From: Flavobacteriales bacterium | GTDB taxonomy: Bacteria > Bacteroidota > Bacteroidia > Flavobacteriales_F > PHOS-HE28 | Length of the DNA stretch: 64,000 nt | Direction of reading: 5' to 3' | Assembly (NCBI GenBank): GCA_026129465.1 | Contig: JAHCIA010000001.1 | Location: forward strand, 257,964 to 321,963 | Shown here: positions 49,802-59,392 of the stretch, piece after piece | Layout of the letters: each line of letters starts with the position of its first letter | How positions within the stretch are numbered: the first letter of the stretch is position 1 | The notes under the pieces: generated by a model | What the model saw: the letters and a program-made list of their open reading frames with translations, nothing else | The model's database searches: none | Told to the model about the DNA's origin: nothing | Program-made: the position numbers and the translations under genes

Positions 49802-52800
49802 ATGGCGGGGGGCATCACACGGCATCTGCGGCGCGCATGGCGCATCCTGGGCTGGTCCATCACCGGCCTGCTGCTGCTTGTGGTGGTCTGCGCGCTGCTG
49901 CTGCTGGTACCCGCCGTGCAGCAGGTCGTGGCGCAACGCCTGGCGGCCATCGCCACGGAGCGGCTCGGTGCCGAGGTTCGCATCGGCCACTTCGCCGTAC
50001 GGCCCTTCCTGGATGTGGAATTGGGCCAGGTATACATCGGCGACCTGCGCGGTGACACCCTCATCGCCCTGGAGGAGCTCCGCGTTTCGGGCTTGCGCAT
50101 CCACCCGCGTCGCGAATTGGTCCAGGCCGCGTCATTGCGATTGAGCGGAGCACGTTTCAAGCTGCACAACGCCGCGGACGACCCGCACAGCAACCTCACC
50201 AACCTGCTGGGCAAGCTCGCCTCCGGCGACACCACCACCAGCGCGGCGGATTGGAAGGTCCGCTGCACCGCTTTCCACATCGCCGACCTGCGTTTCACCT
50301 ACCACCACGATGAGAAGGAGCGGAAGCGATCCGGTGTGGATTTCGCGCATGTGGACGTCCAGGACGCCGACCTGCGCGGGCACCATTTGTGGGTGGCGGG
50401 CGATTCCGTGCTGGCACATCTCGATGGCATCACACTGCGGGAGCACGGTGGTTTGGCGCTGGAACGCTTGTCGGGCGCGGCGCAGGTCAGCCCGCGCGGC
50501 ATCATCATCGAGGCGATGCGGCTGCGCACCGATCGCTCGGAGCTGAATGGTGAATTGCGCTTCATCACAGAGGATTGGAGCGACTACGACGAGTTCACCC
50601 AGCTGGTGACGATGCGCTTGGAACTGGACAGTTCGCGGCTGGACTTCGCGGATGTGGCCCTCTTCGCCCCGGAGTTGGAAGGTATCCAGCTGCCGATCGG
50701 CCTGCATGGGCGCGTGCGTGGCACCGTGGCCGACCTCAAGGGCCGGGGATTGCGGATCGACTTCGGCGAGCGTTCACACTTCGCAGGCAATGCCGAACTC
50801 ATGGGCCTGCCCGACCTGTCCAACACCTTCATGCTGCTCGACATCGAGGAACTGCGCACGGACCACCGCGATGTGGCCGCCTTGCCGGTGCCGCCCTTCA
50901 CTTCGGGTGCACGGCTTGAAGCGCCTCGCGAATTGAAGGAGCTGGGCACGCTCCAATTCACCGGCAACTTCACGGGCTTCCTGCATGCGTTCACCGCTTA
51001 CGGCACCTCACGCACCGCGCTGGGCGAACTGCGCACGGACCTCTCTTACAAGCGCCACCCCGGCGATCCGGTCTTCGATCTGCGTGGCCGCCTGGCCACA
51101 TCAGGATTCCGCCTGGGGCCTTTGATCGGCCTGCCTGCCCTGGGCAACATGGCCGCCAACATCCGCCTCACCGGTCACGGGCGCAGCTTGGCCGGCCTCC
51201 ACGCAGACCTCGATGGTGAGATCCCCATGATCGAGATCTCCGGCACACGCTTGCAGGGGATCGTCGCCAAGGGAAGGCTCGAACCCAAGCTCTTCAACGG
51301 ATCGCTGCGGGCGCGCGACGAGAATCTCGTGCTCAACTTCGATGGCCTGGCGGACCTGCGCGGGCAATGGCCCCAAGTGGACTTCAAGGCCGATCTTCAG
51401 CACGCCGACCTCGGTGCGCTCGGCATCACCCGGGTAAAGGACTACAACACGCTCAGTGTGCTGGTGGAGGCCGAGGGGCGACTTTCGCCCGACAGTCTGC
51501 TGGGCCGTGTGGAGTTGAAGGGGATCTCCTATTGCGATGAGGAGGGCGAACACGACCTCGGCGACCTGCTCCTCACCAGCGGAAGGCGCGATGGGGAGAA
51601 CGTGGTGGACCTGGTCTCCACCTTCGCCGATGCCGAGGTACGTGGCACCTTCCTGCCCACGAAGCTGCCGGGTGCGATCACCAGCGTGGTGTACAGTGTG
51701 TTCCCATCACTGCGCGATGAAGTGGTGTACGCACAGGCCGAACAACGCTTCCGCTTCATGGTGCGCACCAAGGACACCGGTCCGGTGCTGGGACTGTTCG
51801 TACCCGGCCTTTCGGTGGACAGCGGCGGCACCATAGAAGGGTGGCTGGACAGCCGCAGCTTCGACATCGGGCTCACCGCCCGCCTGCCGGAAGTGCGCCG
51901 CGGCGATCTGCGTGCCAGTGGCATCCAGGTCATCGCGGACAAGACGTTGGACGTGCTCGCCTTCAGCATCGCCAGCGAAAGACAGAGTTGGCGCGACAGC
52001 CTCTGGATCTCGGGCACATCGCTTACCGGCAAGGCCTACCAGGATGAAGTCGACCTCGCCCTCGGCTGGCGCGACAGCCAGATCGGCACCAACGGACACG
52101 TCGATGTGCTGGGCGAAGTACGCGGGCTGGACCGCTTCACCCTGGACCTGATGCCTTCGCGGATCTTCTTGGGCCGCGGCGATTGGGAAACGCTGGAAGC
52201 CGCCACCGTGCGGATCGACAAGGACACCATACGCATTGAGCCGCTGGCGTTGCACAACGCCGGGCAGCGCATCACCATCGCCGGCACCATCTCTCCCGAT
52301 ACCACGGCCGCCCTGGACATCGGCCTGGTAGCGGTACGCTTGGAGAACCTGAAGCCCTTCCTCGGCGGACCCGTGCTGCGCGGCAGTGTCGGCGGCGAGG
52401 CGCAGGTGCATGGCTTGCGCGGATCGCCCTACGTGCTGGCACACCTCGACCTGGACAGTGTGCGCGTGCGCGACATCCCTGTGGGCGACATCACCTTCGA
52501 TGCGCGCTGGGCCGAGGGGCAGCGTGCCATCGCCCTGCTCGGAACCCTGCATCGCGGCCCCATCAAGGCACTGGATTTCGATGGGGCCTTCCGCCTGGGC
52601 GCGGACGAGGAGCTCGATCTGCGGCTTGTGATGGACCGTTTCGACCTCACCTTCATCGACCCCTATCTGCCCGAGGGCATCAGCGGCATCCAGGGACTTG
52701 TCACCGGCACCATCGACGTCACAGGCCGCCTTGCCGACCCGCAGGTCCATGGCGACCTGGACCTGCGCGACGCGGGCTTGCGGATCGACTACCTGAACAC

Positions 52801-54214
52801 GCGCTACCGCTTCAGCCACCCCGTGCAGGTGCGGCCGGACATGTTCGCGCTGGACTTCGCCACGGTGTACGATGAGGAAGGCAACACCGCGGTGATGAGC
52901 GCCACCATCCTGCACAACGGATTGAAGGAATGGAACTACCACCTCTGGGGCGAGATGGACCGATTCCTCGCGCTGAACACCACGCTGAGGGACAATGCGC
53001 TGTACTACGGGAAGGCCTATGGTACGGGCGAGCTCTCCATGAGCGGCTACCTGGGCCGGATGGAGGTGACCGTGGACGCCCGCACGGCGCCGGGCACCGA
53101 CATCCACCTGCCCGTGGGCGGCAGCACCGAAGTATCTTCCATCGGCTTCGTGCGCTTCACCAGCAAGGAAGGCGCGGAAGCCGAAGCGCCGGCCGTGGAC
53201 CTCAGCGGCATCTCGCTGGATATGAAGGTGGAGGTCACGCCCGATGCGCTCTTCGAACTCATCTTCGACCCCACCGTGGGCGACATCCTCGCCGGGCGCG
53301 GGCGCGGCACCCTGCAATTGGGCGTGACGCAGAGCGGCGACTTCAGCATGCGCGGGCAGGTGGAGGTGATCGATGGCGACTACCTCTTCACGCTGCGCAA
53401 TGTGGTGAACAAGCGTTTCCAGATCGAACCCGGTGGCGTTATCACCTGGTACGGCGACCCCTTCGACGCCCAGTTGGACCTGAAGGCGCTCTATCGCCTC
53501 CGAGCGCCCCTGTACGACATCATGTTCGAGAAGAACGAGGCTTACCGCCGCCGCGTACCGGTGGACGTGGTGATGCACCTGCGCGACAAGCTCCTGAACC
53601 CGGAGATCGTCTTCGCGGTGCGACTTCCCACGGTGGATGAGGCCGTGCGCATGCAGGTGAACAGCGTGCTCAGCACCGAGCAGGAGATGAACCGGCAGGT
53701 CTTCGCGCTCATCGTGCTGAATCGCTTCCTGCAGCCGCCCACATGGGGTGGCGGAGCATCGGGCCCGGGGGGCGCCAATTTCGCGGGCACCACCGGTAGC
53801 GAATTGCTCAGCAACCAGGTGAGCAACTGGCTCAGCAAGCTCAGCAGCGAGTTCGATCTGGGCGTGAACTACAGGCCGGGCGACAACCTCACACAGGACG
53901 AATTGGAACTCGCCGTGAGCACACAACTCTTCGATGAGCGCCTGCTGGTGAGCACCAACCTCGGCGTGCAATACGGTGCCGCGGCGGCGCGAAACAGCAA
54001 TGCGCTGGTGGGCGATTTCCAGTTGGAGTACCTGCTGCCACCGGAAGGGAAGATCCGCCTGAAAGCCTTCAGCGTGAGCAACGACCGCAACCTGAATCGC
54101 ACGGACCAGTCCCTCACCACACAAGGCGCCGGGGTGGCCTACCGCGAGGAGTTCAACACCTGGAAGGAATTCTGGAAAGGGGTGGGCGGCCTCTTCAGCA
54201 GGAAGAAGAAGTAG
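49802..54214 (+). CDS. tamB: TamB-like translocation/assembly module protein
   Basis: A 1470-residue protein of the TamB/AsmA-like group. One N-terminal membrane helix (about 18-38) is followed by a very long periplasmic beta-rich region with repeated short strands, and the C-terminal DUF490/TamB domain is at about 1080-1440 (including I-D-G-D-Y-L-F-T-L-R-N-V and F-D-L-G-V-N-Y-R-P-G-D-N). Such proteins bridge the inner and outer membranes, probably carrying phospholipid or helping outer-membrane protein assembly. In Bacteroidota a long TamB often lies next to tsaD. The gene symbol is by family; the partner TamA/BamA is not in the window. Confidence 0.9.
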   Translation: MAGGITRHLRRAWRILGWSITGLLLLVVVCALLLLVPAVQQVVAQRLAAIATERLGAEVRIGHFAVRPFLDVELGQVYIGDLRGDTLIALEELRVSGLRIHPRRELVQAASLRLSGARFKLHNAADDPHSNLTNLLGKLASGDTTTSAADWKVRCTAFHIADLRFTYHHDEKERKRSGVDFAHVDVQDADLRGHHLWVAGDSVLAHLDGITLREHGGLALERLSGAAQVSPRGIIIEAMRLRTDRSELNGELRFITEDWSDYDEFTQLVTMRLELDSSRLDFADVALFAPELEGIQLPIGLHGRVRGTVADLKGRGLRIDFGERSHFAGNAELMGLPDLSNTFMLLDIEELRTDHRDVAALPVPPFTSGARLEAPRELKELGTLQFTGNFTGFLHAFTAYGTSRTALGELRTDLSYKRHPGDPVFDLRGRLATSGFRLGPLIGLPALGNMAANIRLTGHGRSLAGLHADLDGEIPMIEISGTRLQGIVAKGRLEPKLFNGSLRARDENLVLNFDGLADLRGQWPQVDFKADLQHADLGALGITRVKDYNTLSVLVEAEGRLSPDSLLGRVELKGISYCDEEGEHDLGDLLLTSGRRDGENVVDLVSTFADAEVRGTFLPTKLPGAITSVVYSVFPSLRDEVVYAQAEQRFRFMVRTKDTGPVLGLFVPGLSVDSGGTIEGWLDSRSFDIGLTARLPEVRRGDLRASGIQVIADKTLDVLAFSIASERQSWRDSLWISGTSLTGKAYQDEVDLALGWRDSQIGTNGHVDVLGEVRGLDRFTLDLMPSRIFLGRGDWETLEAATVRIDKDTIRIEPLALHNAGQRITIAGTISPDTTAALDIGLVAVRLENLKPFLGGPVLRGSVGGEAQVHGLRGSPYVLAHLDLDSVRVRDIPVGDITFDARWAEGQRAIALLGTLHRGPIKALDFDGAFRLGADEELDLRLVMDRFDLTFIDPYLPEGISGIQGLVTGTIDVTGRLADPQVHGDLDLRDAGLRIDYLNTRYRFSHPVQVRPDMFALDFATVYDEEGNTAVMSATILHNGLKEWNYHLWGEMDRFLALNTTLRDNALYYGKAYGTGELSMSGYLGRMEVTVDARTAPGTDIHLPVGGSTEVSSIGFVRFTSKEGAEAEAPAVDLSGISLDMKVEVTPDALFELIFDPTVGDILAGRGRGTLQLGVTQSGDFSMRGQVEVIDGDYLFTLRNVVNKRFQIEPGGVITWYGDPFDAQLDLKALYRLRAPLYDIMFEKNEAYRRRVPVDVVMHLRDKLLNPEIVFAVRLPTVDEAVRMQVNSVLSTEQEMNRQVFALIVLNRFLQPPTWGGGASGPGGANFAGTTGSELLSNQVSNWLSKLSSEFDLGVNYRPGDNLTQDELELAVSTQLFDERLLVSTNLGVQYGAAAARNSNALVGDFQLEYLLPPEGKIRLKAFSVSNDRNLNRTDQSLTTQGAGVAYREEFNTWKEFWKGVGGLFSRKKK

Positions 54215-54235
54215 CCGCGCACGGCCCCCGATGGC

Positions 54236-55456
54236 TCACTCCCGGCCCAGCTTCAAGTCGTGCCCCAGCTTGTCCTTCTTGGTGCGGAGGTAGCCGCTGT
54301 TGTGCGGGTTGGACGGTACTTCGATGGGCACGTTCTCCACGATCTCCAGCCCGTAGCCCACCAGGCCGGTGCGCTTGCGGGGGTTGTTGGTCATGAGCCG
54401 CATCTTGCGAACGCCCAGGTCGTGCAGGATCTGGGCCCCCACGCCATAGTCGCGCGCGTCCATGTCGAAGCCCAGCATCAGGTTGGCTTCCACCGTGTCG
54501 GCGCCCTGTTCCTGCAGCTTGTAGGCCTTCAGCTTGTTGAGCAGGCCGATGCCACGCCCTTCCTGCTGCATGTACACGATCACACCACGGCCTTCGCGCT
54601 CCACCATCTCCATGGCGCGGTGCAGTTGCGGGCCGCAATCGCAGCGGCAACTGCCGAAGATGTCGCCCGTGACGCAACTGCTGTGCACGCGCACCAGCAC
54701 CGGCTCCTGCGGCTCCCAGCGTCCTTTCACCAACGCCAGGTGTTCCTCGCCGGTGGTGGTCTGTCGGTAGGCCACAAGCTCGAAATCGCCGTGGACCGTG
54801 GGCAGTTGCACATCCACCTGGCGTTCCACGATGCGCTCGGTGCGCATGCGGTAGGCCACCAGTTCCTCGATGCTGATGAGTTTCAGCCCGAACTTCTTCG
54901 CGATCTCGCGGAGCTGTGGCAGGCGGGCCATGGTGCCATCCTCGTTGAGGATCTCCACAATGAGGCCGGCCGGCTCGAAGCCCGCCAGCCGCGCCAGGTC
55001 CACGGCGGCTTCGGTGTGGCCCGTGCGACGCAACACGCCGCCCTGCTTCGCCTTGAGGGGAAAGATGTGCCCTGGGCGCAGCAGGTCGCCGGGGGTGCAT
55101 GACGGGTCGATCAGCGCGAGCATGGTCTGGCTGCGGTCGCTGGCGCTGATGCCGGTGGTGGTGCCGCGGCCACGCACGTCCACACTCACCGTGAAAGGGG
55201 TCTCGTGGAGCGCGGTGTTGTCGCGCACCATCAGGTCCAGTCCCAGTTCCTCGCAGCGCTCCTCGGTAAGCGGGGCGCAGATGAGGCCGCGCCCGTGCAT
55301 GGCCATGAAGTTGATCACCTCGGGCGAGGCGTTGCGGGCGGCGGTCACGAAGTCGCCTTCGTTCTCACGGTCCTCATCATCCACCACGATCACCACCTTG
55401 CCACGCCGGATGTCCTCGATGGCGTCCTCGATGGGGTCGAAAAGGCTGCTGCTCAT
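54236..55456 (-). CDS. ribBA: bifunctional RibBA: DHBP synthase / GTP cyclohydrolase II
   Basis: A 406-residue riboflavin-pathway enzyme. The N-terminal half makes 3,4-dihydroxy-2-butanone 4-phosphate from ribulose 5-phosphate (metal-binding [10 protein letters not shown] at 26-35). The C-terminal half is GTP cyclohydrolase II with the zinc site G-S-C-R-C-D-C-G and the R-x-x-R/G-I-G-L catalytic region (Q-E-G-R-G-I-G-L). Both halves look intact. A perfect TACCTTTG is found 19 nt upstream. The start is fixed by the family opening and this promoter; in-frame codons to 55525 overlap it. Confidence 0.96.
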   Translation of the reverse strand: MSSSLFDPIEDAIEDIRRGKVVIVVDDEDRENEGDFVTAARNASPEVINFMAMHGRGLICAPLTEERCEELGLDLMVRDNTALHETPFTVSVDVRGRGTTTGISASDRSQTMLALIDPSCTPGDLLRPGHIFPLKAKQGGVLRRTGHTEAAVDLARLAGFEPAGLIVEILNEDGTMARLPQLREIAKKFGLKLISIEELVAYRMRTERIVERQVDVQLPTVHGDFELVAYRQTTTGEEHLALVKGRWEPQEPVLVRVHSSCVTGDIFGSCRCDCGPQLHRAMEMVEREGRGVIVYMQQEGRGIGLLNKLKAYKLQEQGADTVEANLMLGFDMDARDYGVGAQILHDLGVRKMRLMTNNPRKRTGLVGYGLEIVENVPIEVPSNPHNSGYLRTKKDKLGHDLKLGRE

Positions 55457-55475
55457 GGGCGGGGGAATGCGGGGG

Positions 55476-55483
55476 CAAAGGTA
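55476..55483 (-). promoter_or_regulatory. -7 promoter element, TACCTTTG
   Basis: Perfect TAnnTTTG match; 19 nt before ribBA. Confidence 0.68.
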
Positions 55484-55528
55484 GCGGGGGCGTGTGGCCC
55501 TTGGACCCTGCCACGCATGCCCCAAGGC

Positions 55529-56716
55529 TCAGGCGGGCATGGCGCGGCCGGTGCGCACGATGGTGTCCAGGGCTTCAGCGGCGCGGTCCCAATCGAAGCG
55601 TTCGCGCACGAACAGGAATCCGTTGTTGGCCAGACGTCCGCGTTCCGCGTCGTCGTCGAGCAGGCGCAGGATGTGCTCGGCGTAGTCCTCGGGCTTCTCG
55701 CCGATGAGGATGGAGTGGCCGGGATCGGCGCCCACGGCGTTGTTGGCCAGGGCGCTGGTGATGCAGGGTATGCGCATGGCCATGGCCTCCAGCAGTTTGT
55801 TCTGCAGGCCGGTGCCGATCTGCATGGGTGCCACAAAGATGCGCGCGGCGGCGTAGCTGCTGCGGATGTCGCGCACCCAGCCGGTGACCTCGATGAGGGG
55901 ATCGGTGCGGGCCAGGTCGCGCACCGCCGGGCTGGGGTCCACGCCGCTGATGAGCAAGCTGGTCCCCGGCCGCCTGGCGCGCACCAAAGGCAGCACCCGG
56001 CGTACGAGATACAGCACACTGTCGATGTTGGGCGGGTAGTTCATGTTGCCCGTGAACAGCAGGTCATAGTGCGGATCCAGCCGCTGGGGGCTGAAGTGCT
56101 CGGTGTCCACACCGTTGGGCACCACCACCATGCGATCGCGCCAGGGGTGGTAGATGTAGTCACGGTCCTGTGCGCTGATGATCACCGTGTGGTCGAACAG
56201 GTCGAACATGAGGTTCTCGTAGCGGATCAGGCGGCGTGTCTCCAGCCGGAAGATGGGACGCAGATACCAGGGGGCGGTCTCCGTGCGGCGTTCCATGCCC
56301 TTGCTCAGGGTGTCCATGTAGTCGAGCGTCTTGGGCAGCTCGTGCCTGTGGCGCACGTATTCCGTGGTACGTACCAGCTGGCACAGCACATGGTCCGGCT
56401 TGAAGGCCGCGATGGCCTTGTCGATGCGGCGTTGCGCGTGCTTGTGGTGGAAGTAGACCACCTGGACAGGCAGCCTGGAGAAAACCGCGGTGAGGAGTTT
56501 CAACAGGATGCGCCACCGGCGGATGTGCACCACTTCGATGTGTGCGCATACGCGGCGCAGGTGATCCAGGTGCTCGGGGGCGGTGGGGGTATCGCTGAGA
56601 CAGAAGAGGTAGACCTCGTGCTTGCGGGCCAGGCGGGTCACCAGGTGGTAGGCGCGGAGCTTGTCGCCCTTTTCCAATGGCCAGGGCACGCGCGAAAGGA
56701 GCACCAGCAGCCTCAT
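55529..56716 (-). CDS. family 4-type glycosyltransferase, second of pair
   Basis: A 395-residue GT-B fold glycosyltransferase. The N-terminal acceptor domain begins L-L-V-L-L-S-R-V-P-W-P-L-E-K-G-D. The C-terminal donor domain shows V-V-V-P-N-G-V-D, L-L-F-T-G-N-M-N-Y-P-P-N and the E-A-M-A-M-R-I-P-C family 4 motif (the E-x7-E region is diverged). Its start overlaps the stop of the adjacent glycosyltransferase (ATGA), so they are probably translated together. The sugar donor and acceptor are unknown; the operon points to surface glycan or lipopolysaccharide work. Confidence 0.88.
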   Translation of the reverse strand: MRLLVLLSRVPWPLEKGDKLRAYHLVTRLARKHEVYLFCLSDTPTAPEHLDHLRRVCAHIEVVHIRRWRILLKLLTAVFSRLPVQVVYFHHKHAQRRIDKAIAAFKPDHVLCQLVRTTEYVRHRHELPKTLDYMDTLSKGMERRTETAPWYLRPIFRLETRRLIRYENLMFDLFDHTVIISAQDRDYIYHPWRDRMVVVPNGVDTEHFSPQRLDPHYDLLFTGNMNYPPNIDSVLYLVRRVLPLVRARRPGTSLLISGVDPSPAVRDLARTDPLIEVTGWVRDIRSSYAAARIFVAPMQIGTGLQNKLLEAMAMRIPCITSALANNAVGADPGHSILIGEKPEDYAEHILRLLDDDAERGRLANNGFLFVRERFDWDRAAEALDTIVRTGRAMPA

Positions 56717-57918
56717 GCCTTCAGCAGCCGCTTGTAGAAGGCCACCAGGTCGGCCACGATGCTCCCGTCGCTGTATCGCTTCTCCACCAGCTTGCGCGCT
56801 TCCATGCCCAGGCGGTGCGCCAGCGCCGGGTCGTCCATCAGGGCGACCATGTGCTGCGTGAACTCCTGCGCGTTGCGACCGATGAGGATGTCACGTCCTT
56901 CGGTGTGTGCGATGCCTTCGGCGCCGATGGGGGTGGAGATGATGGCCTTGCCCAGCGCCATGCCTTCAATGATCTTCACCCGCATGCCGCCTGCGCTGAA
57001 GAGCGGTACCACCATCACCTGCCGCGCCTGCATGTAAGTGAGGGCGTTCTTCACCCGGCCTTTCACCTGCACGCCGTCCAGTTCCAGTTCCATCAGGTCC
57101 TTGGGCATCTTGTTGCCAGCCAGGTGCAGCCGCGCGTCGGGTCGCTTCTTCACCACTTTGGGCCACACGCTTTCCAGCAACCAGCGCACGCCCTCCTCGT
57201 TCGGCAACCAATCCATGCTGCCCAGGTGGAAGAACACCGGCCTGCCGCCGGAAGGCCGTGGATCAACGGGGTATTCGTCCGGGTCCACGCCGAATGGGAT
57301 GCTGGCGATGGGGGTCTTTGTCCCGTGTTCCTTGAAGTGTTCGGCGTCCGTGGGGCTTATCGCGGCCACACCATCCAGCCTGTCCAGCACGGCCATTTCG
57401 TACTGCTCCAGTTGCTTGGCCAGGAAACGCCTGTAGGGCCGCTTGAGGAAATTCCGTTCGCCCGTGGCGATGCGGTCCTGGATCACATGTTCCAGGTTGT
57501 GCGAACGCAGCACCACGCGTGCCTTGGAGTAGCGCCGGATGGTGGGGATGTAAGGCGTCATGAACAGGCTCTCCAACTGCACGATGTCGAAGGTCTCCTC
57601 GCTCAGCAGGCGGATCAGCCGGATGTCCATGTCAGGCGAGAAGAACCGGCTGATATTGTAGTTGTCCGCGGTGATCAGGTCGGTGAAGGCGTCCACCACG
57701 TTCACGCGGGTATCCACATAAACGGCCTCCATCCTGGTCTGCCGGGCCATCTCACGGGGCACCTCCGAGGGTTGGAACCCCTGTTTGGGCGTGCTGATGC
57801 ACAGCACCTTCACCTGGTGCCCCGCTGCGACCAGGCCGCGCATGAGGTTGTGCATGGCCTTGCTTCCCCCGTCGATGGGTGGCCAGGGGGGCTTATTGCA
57901 CAGCTGGAGAATGCGCAT
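56713..57918 (-). CDS. family 4-type glycosyltransferase, first of pair
   Basis: A 401-residue GT-B fold protein. Start M-R-I-L-Q-L-C-N-K-P-P-W-P is typical of the subgroup; the open frame upstream is an arginine- and serine-rich shadow within the LptF/LptG gene. The donor domain carries I-P-F-G-V-D-P-D-E-Y and E-G-M-A-L-G-K-A-I-I-S-T-P-I-G-A-E-G. It overlaps the permease end by 26 nt and the next glycosyltransferase start by 4 nt. Two tandem members of the family next to an LPS-export-type permease suggest a role in outer-surface glycan assembly. Confidence 0.88.
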   Translation of the reverse strand: MRILQLCNKPPWPPIDGGSKAMHNLMRGLVAAGHQVKVLCISTPKQGFQPSEVPREMARQTRMEAVYVDTRVNVVDAFTDLITADNYNISRFFSPDMDIRLIRLLSEETFDIVQLESLFMTPYIPTIRRYSKARVVLRSHNLEHVIQDRIATGERNFLKRPYRRFLAKQLEQYEMAVLDRLDGVAAISPTDAEHFKEHGTKTPIASIPFGVDPDEYPVDPRPSGGRPVFFHLGSMDWLPNEEGVRWLLESVWPKVVKKRPDARLHLAGNKMPKDLMELELDGVQVKGRVKNALTYMQARQVMVVPLFSAGGMRVKIIEGMALGKAIISTPIGAEGIAHTEGRDILIGRNAQEFTQHMVALMDDPALAHRLGMEARKLVEKRYSDGSIVADLVAFYKRLLKA

Positions 57919-59353
57919 CGCGGCGGCGGAAAATGGAGCGTAAACGGTACCAAGCGCGATGATACGCATCGGCATCCAGCAGGGGACTGTCGGTGGCGGC
58001 CTTCCACACCAGGAACAGGCCGATGGGCAGCAGCGCCAGCGTGCCGATCCACATGCCTGGCCAGGCGGAAAGCTCGCCGGCCACCACAAGCTTCTCGGTG
58101 CTGAAGGAGATGATGTGGAAGGTGAGGAAGAAGAAGATGGCGAAGACCACAGGAAGGCCCATGCCACCCTTGCGAATGATGGCCCCCAGCGGCGCGCCGA
58201 TGAGGAAGAACACCAGGCAGGCGAATGCGAGCATGGGCTTGCGGTGTGCCTCCACCTGGAAGCGGGCCAGTTGCTCGCGCCGGGCACGCCGTTCCTCCAT
58301 CCCGCGGTCGATGAAGTTGAGGTGGTTGCGCACCATGTTCATGGCCACTTCGTAGAGCCCGGACTGCTCGGCGTGTGACAATCCGCCAAGGAATGGCGCC
58401 GCCGGAATGGCCGCCGCCTCCGTGTTCAGGCGCTGCGTTTCGCGTGTGGAGAACAGGCTGTTGCGCAGGTGCATGGCATGCTCCGCCTCGCGTTCGGCGA
58501 GTTTTTCCCGCAGGCTGTCCTCCGCCTGCCGCAGCTGGCCCAGCGTGAGCATCTTGTAGTGGTCCTTGAAGAGGTCCTCATCGGTGCGGTCCAATCCCAG
58601 GCCGGTGAGGTCCAGCCGCAATTCATCCTGCCTGAAGGTGCCGCGCAGCATGGGGTGGCCCGTCCTGCCTTTGTTCCCACTGCCGCCGGCGTTGTGCTCG
58701 TCGTAGAAATGGCCGTCGTGCAGGGTGAGCACGAGGAAGTGGCCGTCGGTACTGCGGCGCATGGTGCCGGTGCGGGCACGCACCACGGTGCGGTTGCCTT
58801 GAAAGGCCTCGCGGTGGTCGTAGATGAGCACATCGTGCAGCAGCCCGGTATCCTCGTCCTTGTCCATCACGCGGATGCGGAAACCGTCAATGCCCTCGTA
58901 GAAGATGCCGGGCCGCAGGTTCAGCGCGGGTTTCTTGCGTGTCACGTCCCACAGCAGCGATTGGAACTTCAGGTTGGCGATGGGCAGCAGGTTGTTGCTG
59001 AAGTAGAAGGAGGCACCGGCCAGCACGAGGGCCGATATCGCCAGGGGCAGCAGGATCCGGCCCAGGCCGAGTCCCGCGGAACGCATGGGCACCAGTTCGC
59101 TGTTCTCGCCCAGCCCGCCCATGGTCATGATGCTGCTGAGCAGCACGGCCAATGGCAGGGCCAGGGGCACGAAGCTGGCGGTGGCGTAGGTGAGAAGTTC
59201 CACCAGCACGTGCCACTCCAGACCCTTGCCCATGAGGTCGTCCACGTACTTCCACAGGAACTGCATCACCAGAATGAAGAGCACGATGATGAAAGTGATC
59301 ACCAGGGGCCCGACAAAGGCCCGTACGATCATGCGGTGCAGCCGTTTCATCAC
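57893..59353 (-). CDS. LptF/LptG family permease (YjgP/YjgQ)
   Basis: A 486-residue inner-membrane protein of the LPS-export permease family. Three N-terminal helices (about 12-35, 55-78, 96-118), a long periplasmic beta-jellyroll region (about 135-360) and three C-terminal helices (about 370-455) give the expected 3+3 layout. In LPS export it pairs with LptB ATPase to move lipopolysaccharide across the periplasm. F or G cannot be separated here. The start at 59353 follows the START-like gene by 39 nt. It overlaps the next glycosyltransferase gene by 26 nt. Confidence 0.9.
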   Translation of the reverse strand: MMKRLHRMIVRAFVGPLVITFIIVLFILVMQFLWKYVDDLMGKGLEWHVLVELLTYATASFVPLALPLAVLLSSIMTMGGLGENSELVPMRSAGLGLGRILLPLAISALVLAGASFYFSNNLLPIANLKFQSLLWDVTRKKPALNLRPGIFYEGIDGFRIRVMDKDEDTGLLHDVLIYDHREAFQGNRTVVRARTGTMRRSTDGHFLVLTLHDGHFYDEHNAGGSGNKGRTGHPMLRGTFRQDELRLDLTGLGLDRTDEDLFKDHYKMLTLGQLRQAEDSLREKLAEREAEHAMHLRNSLFSTRETQRLNTEAAAIPAAPFLGGLSHAEQSGLYEVAMNMVRNHLNFIDRGMEERRARREQLARFQVEAHRKPMLAFACLVFFLIGAPLGAIIRKGGMGLPVVFAIFFFLTFHIISFSTEKLVVAGELSAWPGMWIGTLALLPIGLFLVWKAATDSPLLDADAYHRAWYRLRSIFRRRDAHSPAVQ

Positions 59354-59392
59354 GGCGTCAACGTGGGTGTGGGCCCCGTGGTATATGGGGCA

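Noticed and set aside
51707..54124. 805-codon open frame on the minus strand within tamB
   Set aside because: It lies wholly opposite tamB, is rich in His, Val, Ala and Gln, and has no recognisable motif. High GC with strongly biased third positions makes such mirror frames common.
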